Of a stretch of DNA of 64,000 nucleotides, positions 31,502-40,559 are shown piece after piece (the first letter of the stretch is position 1; every line of letters begins with the position of its first letter). Below the pieces are notes generated by a model that saw only the letters and a list, made by a program, of their open reading frames with translations, was not told where the DNA came from and ran no database searches. The position numbers and the translations under genes are program-made. Location of the stretch: positions 248,001 through 312,000 of the forward strand of contig CAVZFL010000001.1 of assembly GCA_963774555.1 (NCBI GenBank), written 5' to 3'. This stretch comes from VRUE01 sp963774555. Its GTDB lineage: Bacteria > Actinomycetota > Thermoleophilia > Solirubrobacterales > 70-9.

Positions 31502-31814
31502 CAGGTGCTCCAGTCCTGCGCCAGTCCCGGCGGCGCGGACAGACGGTCGGCGGCGCGGGTCGATTCGACAGAGTTGCCAACCTCAATCGCTCCTCACGCG
31601 ACTCTGCACGGACGGCGTTGGCGTGGTGTCCCTCGCGGCCCGGTCAGCACTTCATAAGCTGTGCGCGCTGGCCCGTATAGATCGGTCGAGGTATCAGCCT
31701 ACTAAGTCAGCGCGTATATAGCCAACGGTGGTACCGTCTGGGAACGTCGGAGGGGCTCGCCGCAACTCTTCCCGTTCGACACTCTGGCCAAGAGGGGCGG
31801 AAAAAGGAGCGTGC
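31502..31814. other. Divergent intergenic region between DUF2294 copies 2 and 3
   Basis: 313 bp, the likely promoter region for both genes. A TATATAG box lies at about 31714-31720 and could be a -10 element for copy 3; no RNA gene or repeat is seen. Confidence 0.35.
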
Positions 31815-32192
31815 TTGGACTCAGGGCACCCCCAAGGGGAGGCGCTGGCAGCCATATCGAACGGCCTGGCGCAGCTCCACATGCGTTACTACGGACGGGG
31901 TCCGACCAAGGCGAAGACCAGCTTCGCCGACAACCTGGTCGTCTGCGTCCTCTGGAACGGATTCACGACCGTCGAGCGGACGCTGCTCTTGCGCGGCGAG
32001 AGCGAGGCGGTGGAGGCTTTCCGCCGCACCTTCCAGACAACGATGGAGGAGCAGTTCACCGAGGTGGTCGAAGCGGCCACTGGCCGGCGAGTGACCGCCT
32101 ACATGAGCCAGATCCACGTCGACCCCGAGGTCGCCGTCGAGCTCTTCGTGCTCGACGGCGAGGCGGAGCGCCCGGGGCAGGCCGACACCTAG
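31815..32192 (+). CDS. DUF2294 family protein, copy 3 of 3
   Basis: 125 aa. LAQLHMRYYGRGPTKAKTSFADNLVVCVLWNGFTTVERTLLLRG and VVEAATGRRVTAYMSQIHVDPEVAVELFVL. TTG start at 31815, six bases after AAGGAGC. The PP2C phosphatase gene begins 35 bp downstream in the same direction, so a functional link to the phosphatase is possible. Confidence 0.78.
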   Translation: MDSGHPQGEALAAISNGLAQLHMRYYGRGPTKAKTSFADNLVVCVLWNGFTTVERTLLLRGESEAVEAFRRTFQTTMEEQFTEVVEAATGRRVTAYMSQIHVDPEVAVELFVLDGEAERPGQADT

Positions 32193-32227
32193 CAGGGCAC
32201 CCCCCGGATCTCGGGTAGCTTGGGTCG

Positions 32228-33892
32228 GTGGCAACGTCGCCCGCAGACCGCCCCGCAGCGCCCGATCCGACGCCCGACGAGCGAGAGCACTTCGCCCAGG
32301 TCGTGCAGAGCACCGGAGATGCCGTGCTGAGCAAGGACCTCGACGGGCGACTGACCTCCTGGAACCCGGCGGCCGAGCGGCTCTACGGCTACGCCGCCGC
32401 CGAGGCGGTCGGGCAGCACGTCTCGCTGCTGATCCCCGCCGATCGCGAAAACGAGGAGGGGGAGATCCTCGCCGGGATCCGCCGCGGCGGACGGGTCGGG
32501 ACCTACGAGACCGAGCGCATCCGCAAGGACGGGGCGCGGATCGACGTCTCGCTGACGATCTCGCCGATCCGCCATGCCCAGCGCGGCATCGTCGGTGCCT
32601 CGGTGATCGCCCGCGACATCACCGCGGAGCGGCGGCGCCGGCGGGCGCAGGAGTTCCTCGTCGCTGCCACCCGCGGCCTCGACGCCTCGCTCGACTTTGA
32701 GCGCACAGCCCGCACAATCGTCGCCAAGGCGGTGCCCGAGCTGGCCGAGCTCTGCGTGCTCGACTTCGTCCGCCGCGACGGCTGGGTCGGCGACAGCATC
32801 GTCGCCGCGGCAACCCCCGCGGCGGTGGCGATGCTCGAGAGGATCCGCCGCCAGACGCCGCTCGACCCGCGCGGCGAGCACCCCGTAGCCCAGGTCCTGC
32901 GCGCCGGCCGGCCGATTGTCTGGCGCGACCTCACCGCTCCCGAGGTGATGCAGAGCGTGGTGCAGAGCGCCGAGCACCGGCAGCTGATCGAAGACACCCG
33001 CTACCAGTCGGCGGCGGTCGCACCGCTGATCGCCCGCGGCAGGACCCTGGGCGCGATCTCCTTCCTCCACGCCAGCACCGACCTGCGCTACGACGCCGAC
33101 GACCTGGAGCTGCTGGGCGAGCTGGCCGACCGCGCCGCGCTCGCCCTCGACAACGCCCGCCTCTACGAGGAGCGCGACCGCACGGCGCTGAGCCTGCAGC
33201 GGGGACTGCGCCCGCCCGAACCCCCCTTCGTCGCCGGCCTCGACATCTCGGTCGTCTTCGAGGCCTTCGGCGAGGGCATGGAGATCGGCGGCGACCTCTA
33301 CGACATCCTGCCCACCGAGGACGGCTGCTGGGTGCTGATCGGCGACGTCACCGGCAAGGGCAGCGTCGCGGCCGGCCTCTCGGTCGCGTTGCGCCACTCG
33401 GTGCGCGGCCTGGCGCGCCAGATCGACGACCCCGGCGAGCTGCTGGGACAGCTCAACGAGATGCTGCTCGAGGGCTCCCGCGGGGGCGACTTCGCCACCG
33501 CGCTGCTGCTGCGGCTGCTTCGTCAGGGGGACGGCTGGGCGCTCAGCCTTGCCTCGGCGGGCCACCCGCCGGCGATCCACGTCACCGCCGACGGACCGCA
33601 CCAGCTCGGCGGCGGGCCGCTGCTCGGCGCCTGGTCGTGCCCTTCGCTGCCCAGGCACGAAGCGCGGCTGCGACCCGGCGAGACCCTGGTCCTCGCCACC
33701 GACGGCTGGTTCGAGGCCGGCCCGCCCGAGACCCATCTGGGCCCCGAGGCGCTGGCCCAGCGCGCCCACGAGCTTGCCGACCTCGCTCTGGTCGACATGA
33801 CCGAGCGCCTGCGCGAAGACGCGATCGTCCGCAGCCGCGGCCCCCTCCGCGACGACCTCGTCCTCCTCGCCCTGCGCCCGGACCCCTCCTAA
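32228..33892 (+). CDS. PAS-GAF-PP2C (SpoIIE/RsbU-type) serine phosphatase
   Basis: 554 aa. PAS domain (FAQVVQSTGDAVLSKDLDGRLTSWNPAAERLYGY, about residues 20-130), GAF domain (FLVAATRGLDASLDFERTARTIV to LADRAALALDNARLYEERDRT, about 140-315) and PP2C phosphatase (GMEIGGDLYDILPTEDGCWVLIGDVTGKGSVAAGLSVALRH, ASAGHPPAI, LVLATDGWFEA). Asp residues of the two-metal centre are present (GGDLYD, GDVTGKG, TDG, DD near the end). Such enzymes dephosphorylate anti-sigma-antagonists in stress-signalling partner-switch systems; no anti-sigma partner is encoded next to it. GTG start. Confidence 0.9.
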   Translation: MATSPADRPAAPDPTPDEREHFAQVVQSTGDAVLSKDLDGRLTSWNPAAERLYGYAAAEAVGQHVSLLIPADRENEEGEILAGIRRGGRVGTYETERIRKDGARIDVSLTISPIRHAQRGIVGASVIARDITAERRRRRAQEFLVAATRGLDASLDFERTARTIVAKAVPELAELCVLDFVRRDGWVGDSIVAAATPAAVAMLERIRRQTPLDPRGEHPVAQVLRAGRPIVWRDLTAPEVMQSVVQSAEHRQLIEDTRYQSAAVAPLIARGRTLGAISFLHASTDLRYDADDLELLGELADRAALALDNARLYEERDRTALSLQRGLRPPEPPFVAGLDISVVFEAFGEGMEIGGDLYDILPTEDGCWVLIGDVTGKGSVAAGLSVALRHSVRGLARQIDDPGELLGQLNEMLLEGSRGGDFATALLLRLLRQGDGWALSLASAGHPPAIHVTADGPHQLGGGPLLGAWSCPSLPRHEARLRPGETLVLATDGWFEAGPPETHLGPEALAQRAHELADLALVDMTERLREDAIVRSRGPLRDDLVLLALRPDPS

Positions 33893-33932
33893 CCGGCGCT
33901 AGCATTTTCCGATCGTTCGTTTGCGTCGACAG

Positions 33933-34475
33933 ATGTCTGCAGCGACCCTGGCTCTGGGACTGCTGCTCTGCACCGCGGGCCTCGCCCGGGCCGAAGAAGA
34001 AGCGGTGCCCTGGGGGGCCGGTTGCATGCCGACGCCACCGGGCGCGACACGAACCAGCGCCAACTGCGGAGCGGAACTGGTCGAAGGGCGGGCGATTGCA
34101 CCGGTCGGGGCCCCCGCCGCGGTGAAGGCCGCGATCGCCGCCGCCAACCGGATCGACGAACGCCCCTACGTCTGGGGCGGCGGCCACCTCGGCTGGGCCT
34201 CGCGCGGCTATGACTGCTCCGGCGCCGTCGGCTACGCCCTGCACGGTGCCGGCCTGCTCGAAGCGACGATGGTCTCGGGACAGCTCGCCGCCTGGGGCGA
34301 GCCCGGGGTCGGCCGCTGGATCACCGTCTACGCCAACGCAGACCACGTCTACATGACGATCGCCGGCCTGCGCTTCGACACCCGCGACGACCCGCTCGGC
34401 GTCAACGGTCCGCGCTGGCACCGGGCCAGCGTCGATCCGCGCAAGTTCGTCGCGCGGCACCCGGCCGGGCTCTAG
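33933..34475 (+). CDS. Secreted NlpC/P60-like cell-wall hydrolase
   Basis: 180 aa. Signal peptide (MSAATLALGLLLCTAGLARA). Catalytic Cys in YDCSGAVGYALHGAG after the usual YVWGGGH, and a histidine in ADHVYMTIAGLRFDT; this is an NlpC/P60 arrangement that cleaves peptidoglycan stem peptides. A TTG at 33921 is an alternative start four codons earlier. A short Cys-bearing N-terminal part (two Cys) could form a disulfide. Confidence 0.82.
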   Translation: MSAATLALGLLLCTAGLARAEEEAVPWGAGCMPTPPGATRTSANCGAELVEGRAIAPVGAPAAVKAAIAAANRIDERPYVWGGGHLGWASRGYDCSGAVGYALHGAGLLEATMVSGQLAAWGEPGVGRWITVYANADHVYMTIAGLRFDTRDDPLGVNGPRWHRASVDPRKFVARHPAGL

Positions 34476-34535
34476 GCGCGCTCGGCGTTGGCAGCTTGAG
34501 CTGATGCTCGGCCAGACGGCCGCGGCGCTCGGGCC

Positions 34536-35555
34536 CTACTTATGGGTGCTCTGGCCGACCTGGGTGGTCAGGGTCACTTTCGGCTGACCGGAGCCGATCT
34601 TCGTCGCCTTGACCGCGAAGCTCAGCCGCCCCTTGTGCAGGTGGGAGACTTTGACCACGGTGAAGGTCGAGCTCACTTTGCGCGACACCTTCAGCTTGCC
34701 GACGTGCTGCGCCCGCGGGGCGATCGCCAGCAGGCGGCCTTTCTTGCCGATCAGTTTCAGCCCGGAGAGCTTGAACTTGTCGAGCGGGCTGGTCCAGGTG
34801 AGGGTGATCTGAATCGATTTGGTCGCGGCGCCGATCACGATGCTGTGGACCTTGCTCTGGCCTTTGCCGAGCTGATCGGTGAACTGGCGCGGCGGCGTCT
34901 GGCAGGTCAGCGCGGCGCCGATGCTGTTCATCACCGCCTGTAGCTGGGCCGAGTCCTGTAGCGGGAAGTATTTGCCGCCGGTGTCGTTGGCGATCTTCTG
35001 CAGTCGTTCCTGGTCGGCACCGGCGGCGATGCCGCCGAAGCCGATCACGTAGGTCGGCACGTTGTGGACCAGGTGGGCTTCGTTGTAGGTACCGATGTCA
35101 TGGCCGCCGTCGGTAAGGAAGATGCGGGCGCCGGCGCCCGGGTTGTCGGCGTCGGACTGGGCGAAGCCGGCGTTGTAGTCGGTCGCACCGTTGTCGGCGT
35201 TGATCTTTTCTTTCAGCGCCGCCGACATCGCGTTTGCGTTCGACCCCACAGGCTCGGGCGGGAACAGCGTGTCGGCGCCGGGCTGTGTGCCCAACGCCGA
35301 ACCGAACTCGACCGCACCGAGCTGGGTCGAGGGATTGAGGGTGTCGATCAGCAGGTTCATCGCCTGCACGCGCAGCTTGTTGGAGTCGGTAATCGCCATC
35401 GAGCCCGAGTCGTCGACGATCGCCTCGATGTCGGTGGCCGGCGAGCAGGCCGAAGCCGTCGCCAGCGGTTGCGCCCCGGCCGGCGCCGCGACCAGGGCCA
35501 GCGTCAGCAGTCCGAGGGCTCCAATGCTCACCAGCAACTTCCCGACCCGTCTCAT
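34536..35555 (-). CDS. Secreted von Willebrand factor A domain protein
   Basis: 339 aa. Signal peptide (LLVSIGALGLLTLALVAAPAGAQ), then a VWA domain: DIEAIVDDSGSMAITD gives the MIDAS D-x-S-x-S, TDGGHD the later Asp. The C-terminal 110 residues (KVHSIVIGAATKSIQITLTWTSPLDKFKLS) form a beta-sandwich-like tail, probably for cell-surface adhesion. No anchor motif is seen. Monocistronic. Confidence 0.82.
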   Translation of the reverse strand: MRRVGKLLVSIGALGLLTLALVAAPAGAQPLATASACSPATDIEAIVDDSGSMAITDSNKLRVQAMNLLIDTLNPSTQLGAVEFGSALGTQPGADTLFPPEPVGSNANAMSAALKEKINADNGATDYNAGFAQSDADNPGAGARIFLTDGGHDIGTYNEAHLVHNVPTYVIGFGGIAAGADQERLQKIANDTGGKYFPLQDSAQLQAVMNSIGAALTCQTPPRQFTDQLGKGQSKVHSIVIGAATKSIQITLTWTSPLDKFKLSGLKLIGKKGRLLAIAPRAQHVGKLKVSRKVSSTFTVVKVSHLHKGRLSFAVKATKIGSGQPKVTLTTQVGQSTHK

Positions 35556-35691
35556 CTGCTTCTCCTCGTTCGAAGTTCCTGCGCCGGCTCACCTTAACCG
35601 CGAGTTGCCGCTGCGGGCAAGGGTTGGACGAATCGCCGGTACCGGTGGGATCGATTGAGGATTCTCGTTTAGTCGATACCCTTGTCTGAGC

Positions 35692-36303
35692 ATGGCGGCA
35701 GGCGAGAAAATCACCGTGGTCACGCTCGGGCCCGAGGGGACCTGCCACGAGCGGGCGGTGCAGCGCTACCTCGCCTTCCAGGGGGTCGAGAACTACGAGA
35801 TCGAGCTGACCACGGACTTCTTCTGGGGGCTCGACCAGGTGCGCGAGCGTCCCAACACCTTCCTCGTCCAGTGCAGCGCCCATCCGCGCGTGCACGAGGT
35901 CACCGAGAAGTACTGGACCGAGGTCTTCGTCGTCGACACCTTCATCTTCCCGACCAAGCACCTGGTCCTGCTCAGCCGCCGCGAGGTCGAGAAGCCGCGC
36001 TCGCTGGGAATCGTCCCCGCGACCAAGGGCTACGTCGACCTCTCCCAGTGGGAGGAGATCGTCGACGTCGCCTCCAAGCCGATCGTCGCCGAAGGCCTGA
36101 TGCGCGGCGACTACGACTCGGGCCTGACCCACATGGAGCACGTCACCGAGCACGCCGACGAGCTCCGCCTCGACCTCGACATCGGCGAAATCGACACCAC
36201 CTGGGTCGTCTACGGCACCGAGAAGCGGTTCAAGGGCGAGGTGATCGGCATCCCCTCACCCGCGCTCTTCCAGGGTCATGGCCTAACGGCCATGACCCCC
36301 TGA
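35692..36303 (+). CDS. Prephenate dehydratase-domain-like protein (BacA-like)
   Basis: 203 aa. VVTLGPEGTCHERAVQRYLAFQGVENYEIELTTDFFWGLDQV resembles the N-terminus of prephenate dehydratase/BacA-type proteins, in which LGPxGTxxxxA binds prephenate; the second half repeats a substrate-binding lobe. No ACT regulatory domain, and far shorter than PheA. BacA decarboxylates prephenate for bacilysin; dehydratase activity is the alternative. No other amino-acid biosynthesis or bacilysin gene is nearby. The last nine residues are encoded by the terminator hairpin. Confidence 0.6.
   Translation: MAAGEKITVVTLGPEGTCHERAVQRYLAFQGVENYEIELTTDFFWGLDQVRERPNTFLVQCSAHPRVHEVTEKYWTEVFVVDTFIFPTKHLVLLSRREVEKPRSLGIVPATKGYVDLSQWEEIVDVASKPIVAEGLMRGDYDSGLTHMEHVTEHADELRLDLDIGEIDTTWVVYGTEKRFKGEVIGIPSPALFQGHGLTAMTP
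36273..36298. terminator. Bidirectional terminator hairpin between convergent genes
   Basis: GGGTCATGGCC-TAAC-GGCCATGACCC, an 11-bp perfect stem, followed by CCTGACTTCCTTTTTTT on the plus strand. It lies inside the last codons of the plus-strand gene and the end of the minus-strand gene. Confidence 0.8.
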
Positions 36304-37359
36304 CTTCCTTTTTTTCGGCCGCACCTTCAGCTTCAGCTTGCCGGTGAACGTCTGGCTGGCAGCCGTTCCGCCGGTGGGAGTGAAGCTGACGAGAGCTTTG
36401 ACATCGAGCGCGTGGTTGGCCTTCAGGATTTTGCGACCCGCCCCGGTGGGCTTCAGCTTCAAGGAAACCGATCCAGCGGCGGTCGCAGTCACGGAGGCCG
36501 ACTTGATCAGAGCCTTCTTTTTAGTCTTCTTGGACGCAAGGGCTGTGGATTTGCCGCCAGATCCAGCGTCTGCAAGCGTCAACAGGCCGGGCCCGGGCAG
36601 ATTGACTTCCAGGCGTCCGGTCCCGTTCTTGCGCTTGAGCTTCAGCCTGCCGAAGGTGAAGACATTGGAGGGCGGGGTGCTTGCGATTGAAACCGCGTCT
36701 GCACCGGCGTCGAAGTAGAACTCGTTGTCGACCTCGGCAAAGCGGAGGCGCACCGTCTGGCCCGCAAACGGCGTCAGGTTGGCCGTGAGGGCGGTTGGCG
36801 TGAGTGCTTCCGGGTCACCCGCCTTCGTCGCCAGCAGGGTCGCGAGGATGTCTTCGGGACTGACCGAGGTGATCGGCGCAGTTGGCTTCATCACGTCGAT
36901 CCTGTACTGCTGGTTGCCCTGTTCTACCGAGGCATCCAGCGAGTCCGGCGTCGGGACCGCGATCGGCGCAAAGGAGTTGTAGTAGGCAGTCAGCGACAGC
37001 GTGTGGGTGAAGTACGGCTCAAGGGCAACGTCCTGGTAGAGAACGTGGAGGCCGGGGCCACCCTCAGCGCTGGTCGCGCCGAAAATGCCCTGTGGCGGCG
37101 CCTGCACTTCCGGGTAGGTTTCGATTTCGTTCGTCAAGGGGTTTTTTGTCCCCGAGTAAGCAAACCAGCCGTCGCGGGATTCCGGGCCTTCGTTAGCGGT
37201 ATAGGTCTGCCAACCGCTCAGCGTTCCGGTCTCGAAGTTTCCGTTGACGACCGTCGCTGCGCTGGCGCTCAGCGGCAGCAACAGGGCAATACAGGCGGCA
37301 GCAAGCACCACTGCTCCGGCGGAGACCTGGGAACTGCGCAATCCCGTCAAACGGGCCAT
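36283..37359 (-). CDS. Secreted protein with a basic C-terminal tail
   Basis: About 358 aa. Signal peptide (VSAGAVVLAAACIALLLPLSASA), then NGNFETGTLSGWQTYT, the usual start of a carbohydrate-binding/galactose-binding-like beta-sandwich, and a second beta-rich half. It ends KLKLKVRPKKRKSGGHGR. Two ATGs follow an AGGAGGAGG; I choose 37359, with 6-9 bp spacing. Probable cell-surface or extracellular role; no enzyme motif. Confidence 0.7.
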   Translation of the reverse strand: MARLTGLRSSQVSAGAVVLAAACIALLLPLSASAATVVNGNFETGTLSGWQTYTANEGPESRDGWFAYSGTKNPLTNEIETYPEVQAPPQGIFGATSAEGGPGLHVLYQDVALEPYFTHTLSLTAYYNSFAPIAVPTPDSLDASVEQGNQQYRIDVMKPTAPITSVSPEDILATLLATKAGDPEALTPTALTANLTPFAGQTVRLRFAEVDNEFYFDAGADAVSIASTPPSNVFTFGRLKLKRKNGTGRLEVNLPGPGLLTLADAGSGGKSTALASKKTKKKALIKSASVTATAAGSVSLKLKPTGAGRKILKANHALDVKALVSFTPTGGTAASQTFTGKLKLKVRPKKRKSGGHGR

Positions 37360-37449
37360 GTACATCCTCCTCCTAGAATCGACCGGCACACCCTATTGGT
37401 GATGAAGGCGGAGAAACCCCGCGCGTTCCGGTCCTCCAACGCTCACGTT

Positions 37450-37899
37450 TCAGCTCCTCGCCGCCAACTCCCTGGCGAGGCGGCGCATCGCTTTGGCGTT
37501 GGGGCGCCTGAGGAAGGCGCGGGTCAGCGGCGGGATCAGGCTTTCGGCGCGGGCGGACTCGAGCCAGGCGAGTTCGAAGGAGATCTTCGTGCCGCCGTCG
37601 GGCAACGACACGAGCGTGTAGGTGCCGCGGGTGTGGCGCTTGCCCTTGAGGCCGACCCCGTCCTCGACGATCCGGCTCGGGCGCTCGGACTCGACCACCT
37701 CGAAGTCGGTCCAGTCCTGTGACATCGGCGCGCTCGCCCGCGCCTCGGCCTTGGCCCCGACCCCGCGCGCCGGCCCGGAGAACTTCCAGTCGACCAGGAA
37801 GTGGTCGAGAAAGGCCTCGTGATTGGCGAGCGCGTCGAGAAAGTCGAAGACCTCCTCGACCCCTTGCGGCACCTCAACCGTGACTGTGACCGGCTTCAC
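37450..37899 (-). CDS. SRPBCC (polyketide cyclase/START-like) family protein
   Basis: 149 aa. VTVTVEVPQGVEEVFDFLDALANHEAFLDHFLVDWKFSG and GTYTLVSLPDGGTKISFELAWLES are characteristic of SRPBCC lipid- or ligand-binding domains. GTG start at 37899. Ligand unknown. Divergent from the ABC transporter; a long hairpin sits between them. Confidence 0.82.
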   Translation of the reverse strand: MKPVTVTVEVPQGVEEVFDFLDALANHEAFLDHFLVDWKFSGPARGVGAKAEARASAPMSQDWTDFEVVESERPSRIVEDGVGLKGKRHTRGTYTLVSLPDGGTKISFELAWLESARAESLIPPLTRAFLRRPNAKAMRRLARELAARS

Positions 37900-37913
37900 C
37901 GACCCCGATCCTA

Positions 37914-37964
37914 CGAACTGCATCAACTTTTCGATCTGGCAGGTAGAGAAGTTGATGCAGTTCG
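37914..37964. repeat. Long perfect hairpin in the SRPBCC-ABC divergent region
   Basis: Arms CGAACTGCATCAACTT (37914-37929) and its exact complement (37949-37964) with a 19-nt loop. It occupies most of the 96-bp gap between divergent genes, so it is unlikely to be a normal terminator; an operator, structured leader or repetitive palindrome are the options. Confidence 0.6.
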
Positions 37965-37995
37965 CCGGGGGGTGGGCTTGGTTAGCCTGCGGGTC

Positions 37996-38985
37996 ATGGA
38001 CGGGATCGAAGTCGAGGGGCTGGTGCGGGAGTTCAAGGGCGGGGTGCGGGCGGTCGACGGGATCGACCTGCGGGTCGAGCCGGGCGAGATCTACGGCTTC
38101 CTCGGGCCCAACGGGGCCGGCAAGTCGACCACGGTGCTGATGCTGACCACGCTGCTGCCGCCGACCGCGGGCACGGCGCGGGTCGCCGGCCACGACATCG
38201 TCGCCGAAGGGCCCCGGGTGCGCGCCTCGATCGGCGCGGCGCTGCAGGAGGCGGCGCTCGACCCGCTGCTGAGCGGCGCCGAGCACATGCGCCTGCAGAC
38301 CGCCCTGCACGGGCTGCCCAAGGCCGAGCGGGCCGAGCGCGGGCGCGAGCTGCTGGAGCGGGTCGGGCTGGCGCTGGCGGGGGACCGCAAAGTCGGCGGC
38401 TACTCGGGCGGGATGAAACGGCGCCTCGACCTGGCGCTGGCGCTCGTCCACCGGCCCCGCATCCTCTTCCTCGACGAGCCGACCACCGGCCTCGACATCC
38501 AGAGCCGCACCGCGCTCTGGGACGAGGTAGCGCGGCTCGCCAGCGAGGAGGGCGTCACCGTCTTCCTCACCACCCAGTACCTCGAGGAGGCCGACGCCCT
38601 CGCCGGGCGGGTCGGGATCATCGACCACGGCCACATCGTCGCCGAGGGCACGCCGAGCGAGCTCAAGGCGGAAATCGGCCGCCCCACGGTCGAAGCTGTG
38701 CCGCGCGAGCCCGGCGAGCGCGAGCGCCTCGCCGCCGTGCTGGAGCGCTTCGGCGAGCGCGCCGGCTCCTCGCCGCGCGGAGCCTCGGCGCGGTTGGCGG
38801 GAGGCGAGTCGGAACTGGCCGAGGTCGTACGGGCACTGGACTCCGAGGGGATCGCGATCGAGACGCTGCAGCTGCACGCGCCTTCTCTCGACGACGTCTT
38901 CCTCGCCAAGACCGGGCGCTCGCTGGAGGGGGCCGAGGAGGAGGGAAGCGAGGAGCCCGACGAGGAGCCAGTGGGCGCGGCGTGA
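37996..38985 (+). CDS. ABC-2 exporter ATP-binding subunit (DrrA-like)
   Basis: 329 aa. Walker A GPNGAGKST, signature YSGGMKRRLDLALAL, Walker B ILFLDEPTTGLD and switch His in TTQYLEEADAL are all present. The C-terminal extension (TVEAVPREPGERERLAAVLERFGE, ending EEEGSEEPDEEPVGAA) is typical of daunorubicin-resistance-type DrrA proteins. ATG at 37996. Forms an operon with two permease genes by 4-bp overlaps. The substrate cannot be told. Confidence 0.92.
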   Translation: MDGIEVEGLVREFKGGVRAVDGIDLRVEPGEIYGFLGPNGAGKSTTVLMLTTLLPPTAGTARVAGHDIVAEGPRVRASIGAALQEAALDPLLSGAEHMRLQTALHGLPKAERAERGRELLERVGLALAGDRKVGGYSGGMKRRLDLALALVHRPRILFLDEPTTGLDIQSRTALWDEVARLASEEGVTVFLTTQYLEEADALAGRVGIIDHGHIVAEGTPSELKAEIGRPTVEAVPREPGERERLAAVLERFGERAGSSPRGASARLAGGESELAEVVRALDSEGIAIETLQLHAPSLDDVFLAKTGRSLEGAEEEGSEEPDEEPVGAA

Positions 38986-39761
38986 ACGCCAGCCTGCGTA
39001 CACAGGTAGGTCAACTCGCCCGCCGCTCGGTGCTGCGCACGATGCGCCAGCCGGCCCAGATCGTGCCGGCGCTGATCTTTCCCCTCTTCCTGCTCGCGGT
39101 CAACTCGGGTGGGCTGAAATCCACGACCGGCCTGCCCGGCTTCCCGACCGACTCCTACCTCACCTTCGCCCTCGCCGTGCCCTTCGTGCAGGGGGCGCTG
39201 TTCTCAGTGATGAACGCCGGCACCGACCTCGCCCGCGACATCGAGACCGGCTTCCTCAACCGCCTGGCGCTGACGCCGCTGCGCGGCGCGGCGCTGCTCA
39301 GCGGCCTGCTCGCCGGCGCCGTCGTGCTCGGCCTGATCCAGGCGGCGACCTACCTGACGGTGGGGCTGATCGCCGGCGCCGAACTGGTGACCGGGGTCGG
39401 CGGCGCGCTCGTGATCGTCGCCCTGGCGGTCTCGATCACCGTCGGCTTCGGCTCGATCGGCCTCTTCGCCGCCCTGCGTACCGGTTCGGGCGAGGCGGTG
39501 CAGAGCCTCTTCCCGGTCTTCTTCGTCTTCCTCTTCCTCTCCGCGATGGCGCTGCCGCTGGAACTGATCCAGACCGGCTGGTTCCAGACCGTCGCCACGA
39601 TCAACCCGGTCACCTACATCCTCGAGGCCTTCCGCTCGCTGCTCTTCGAAGGCTGGGACGCGGGGGCCCTGGCGCTGGGATTCGGCATCGCCGCCACAGT
39701 GCTGGCGGTTGGCATGTTTGCCGCCAGCGCCTCCCTGAAGACGAGGCTGGTGCGCACGTGA
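38982..39761 (+). CDS. ABC-2 type permease subunit 1 (DrrB-like)
   Basis: 259 aa with six predicted TM segments (for example IVPALIFPLFLLAVN, LLSGLLAGAVVLGLIQAATYLTVGLIAG, LVIVALAVSITVGFGSIGLFAAL). GTG start overlaps the ATPase stop by 4 bp. Paired with the next gene as a heterodimeric membrane channel for the ATPase. Confidence 0.88.
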   Translation: MNASLRTQVGQLARRSVLRTMRQPAQIVPALIFPLFLLAVNSGGLKSTTGLPGFPTDSYLTFALAVPFVQGALFSVMNAGTDLARDIETGFLNRLALTPLRGAALLSGLLAGAVVLGLIQAATYLTVGLIAGAELVTGVGGALVIVALAVSITVGFGSIGLFAALRTGSGEAVQSLFPVFFVFLFLSAMALPLELIQTGWFQTVATINPVTYILEAFRSLLFEGWDAGALALGFGIAATVLAVGMFAASASLKTRLVRT

Positions 39762-40555
39762 GCGCCACCGGCAAGACCCGCCGGGTCGCCTCCTTCCGCG
39801 CGGTCGCGCTGGCGGTCGCCTGGCGCAGCGTCCACAACTTCCTCTCCAACCCGGCCTTCTTCCTGCCGGCGGTCGTCTTCCCGCTCTTCTTCTTCATCGC
39901 CTTTGCCGGCGGACTCTCGGCGATCGGCAACGTGCCCGGCTTCGACTTCCCCAGCGGATACACCGCCTTCCAGTTCGTCTTCGTCCTGCTCCAGTCGGCC
40001 GCCTTCGGCGGCGTCTTCACCGGCTTCGCGATGGCGCGCGACTTCGAGATCGGCTTCGCCAATCGCTACCTGCTGGCGGCGAGCAACCGCAACGGCATCG
40101 TCGCCGGCTACGCCTTGGCCGCGCTCGTCCGCGCCGTCATCACCTGGGTGGTGCTGACCACGATCGCCCTGGTCGCCGGGATGGAAGTCGGCGGCGAGGG
40201 CGTTGAACTGTTCGGCCTCTACGGCCTCGCGATCCTCACCAACCTGACGGCAACGATGTGGGCGGCGGGAGTGGCGACACGGGTGCGCTCGATCCAGGGC
40301 GGCCCGTTCATGCAGTTCCCCGTCTTCCTGATCCTCTTCCTCTCCCCCGTCTACGTGCCGCTCAGCCTGCTCAGCGGCTGGATCCACGCCGTCGCCTCGG
40401 TCAACCCGATCACCGCCCTGCTCGAGGCCGGCCGCGGCTTCATCTCCGGCGAACCGGTCGTCGTCGCCCTCGCCTTCGCGATCGCGGTGATGCTCCCGAT
40501 CCTCTTCGCCCTCTGGGCCCGCACCGGCCTCCGCCGCGCCGAAGCAGCCGGCTAA
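39758..40555 (+). CDS. ABC-2 type permease subunit 2 (DrrB-like)
   Basis: 265 aa, six TM segments, paralog of the preceding permease (FLPAVVFPLFFFIAFAGGLSAI; VAGYALAALVRAVITWVVLTTIALVAG; NPITALLEAGRGFISG). Starts within the upstream stop (GTGA). The operon ends at the hairpin at 40560. Confidence 0.88.
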   Translation: MSATGKTRRVASFRAVALAVAWRSVHNFLSNPAFFLPAVVFPLFFFIAFAGGLSAIGNVPGFDFPSGYTAFQFVFVLLQSAAFGGVFTGFAMARDFEIGFANRYLLAASNRNGIVAGYALAALVRAVITWVVLTTIALVAGMEVGGEGVELFGLYGLAILTNLTATMWAAGVATRVRSIQGGPFMQFPVFLILFLSPVYVPLSLLSGWIHAVASVNPITALLEAGRGFISGEPVVVALAFAIAVMLPILFALWARTGLRRAEAAG

Positions 40556-40559
40556 CCCA

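Noticed and set aside
37450..39003. A 517-codon minus-strand protein spanning the ABC transporter gene
   Set aside because: Only its end is the SRPBCC gene; the rest is antisense to a clear ABC ATPase.
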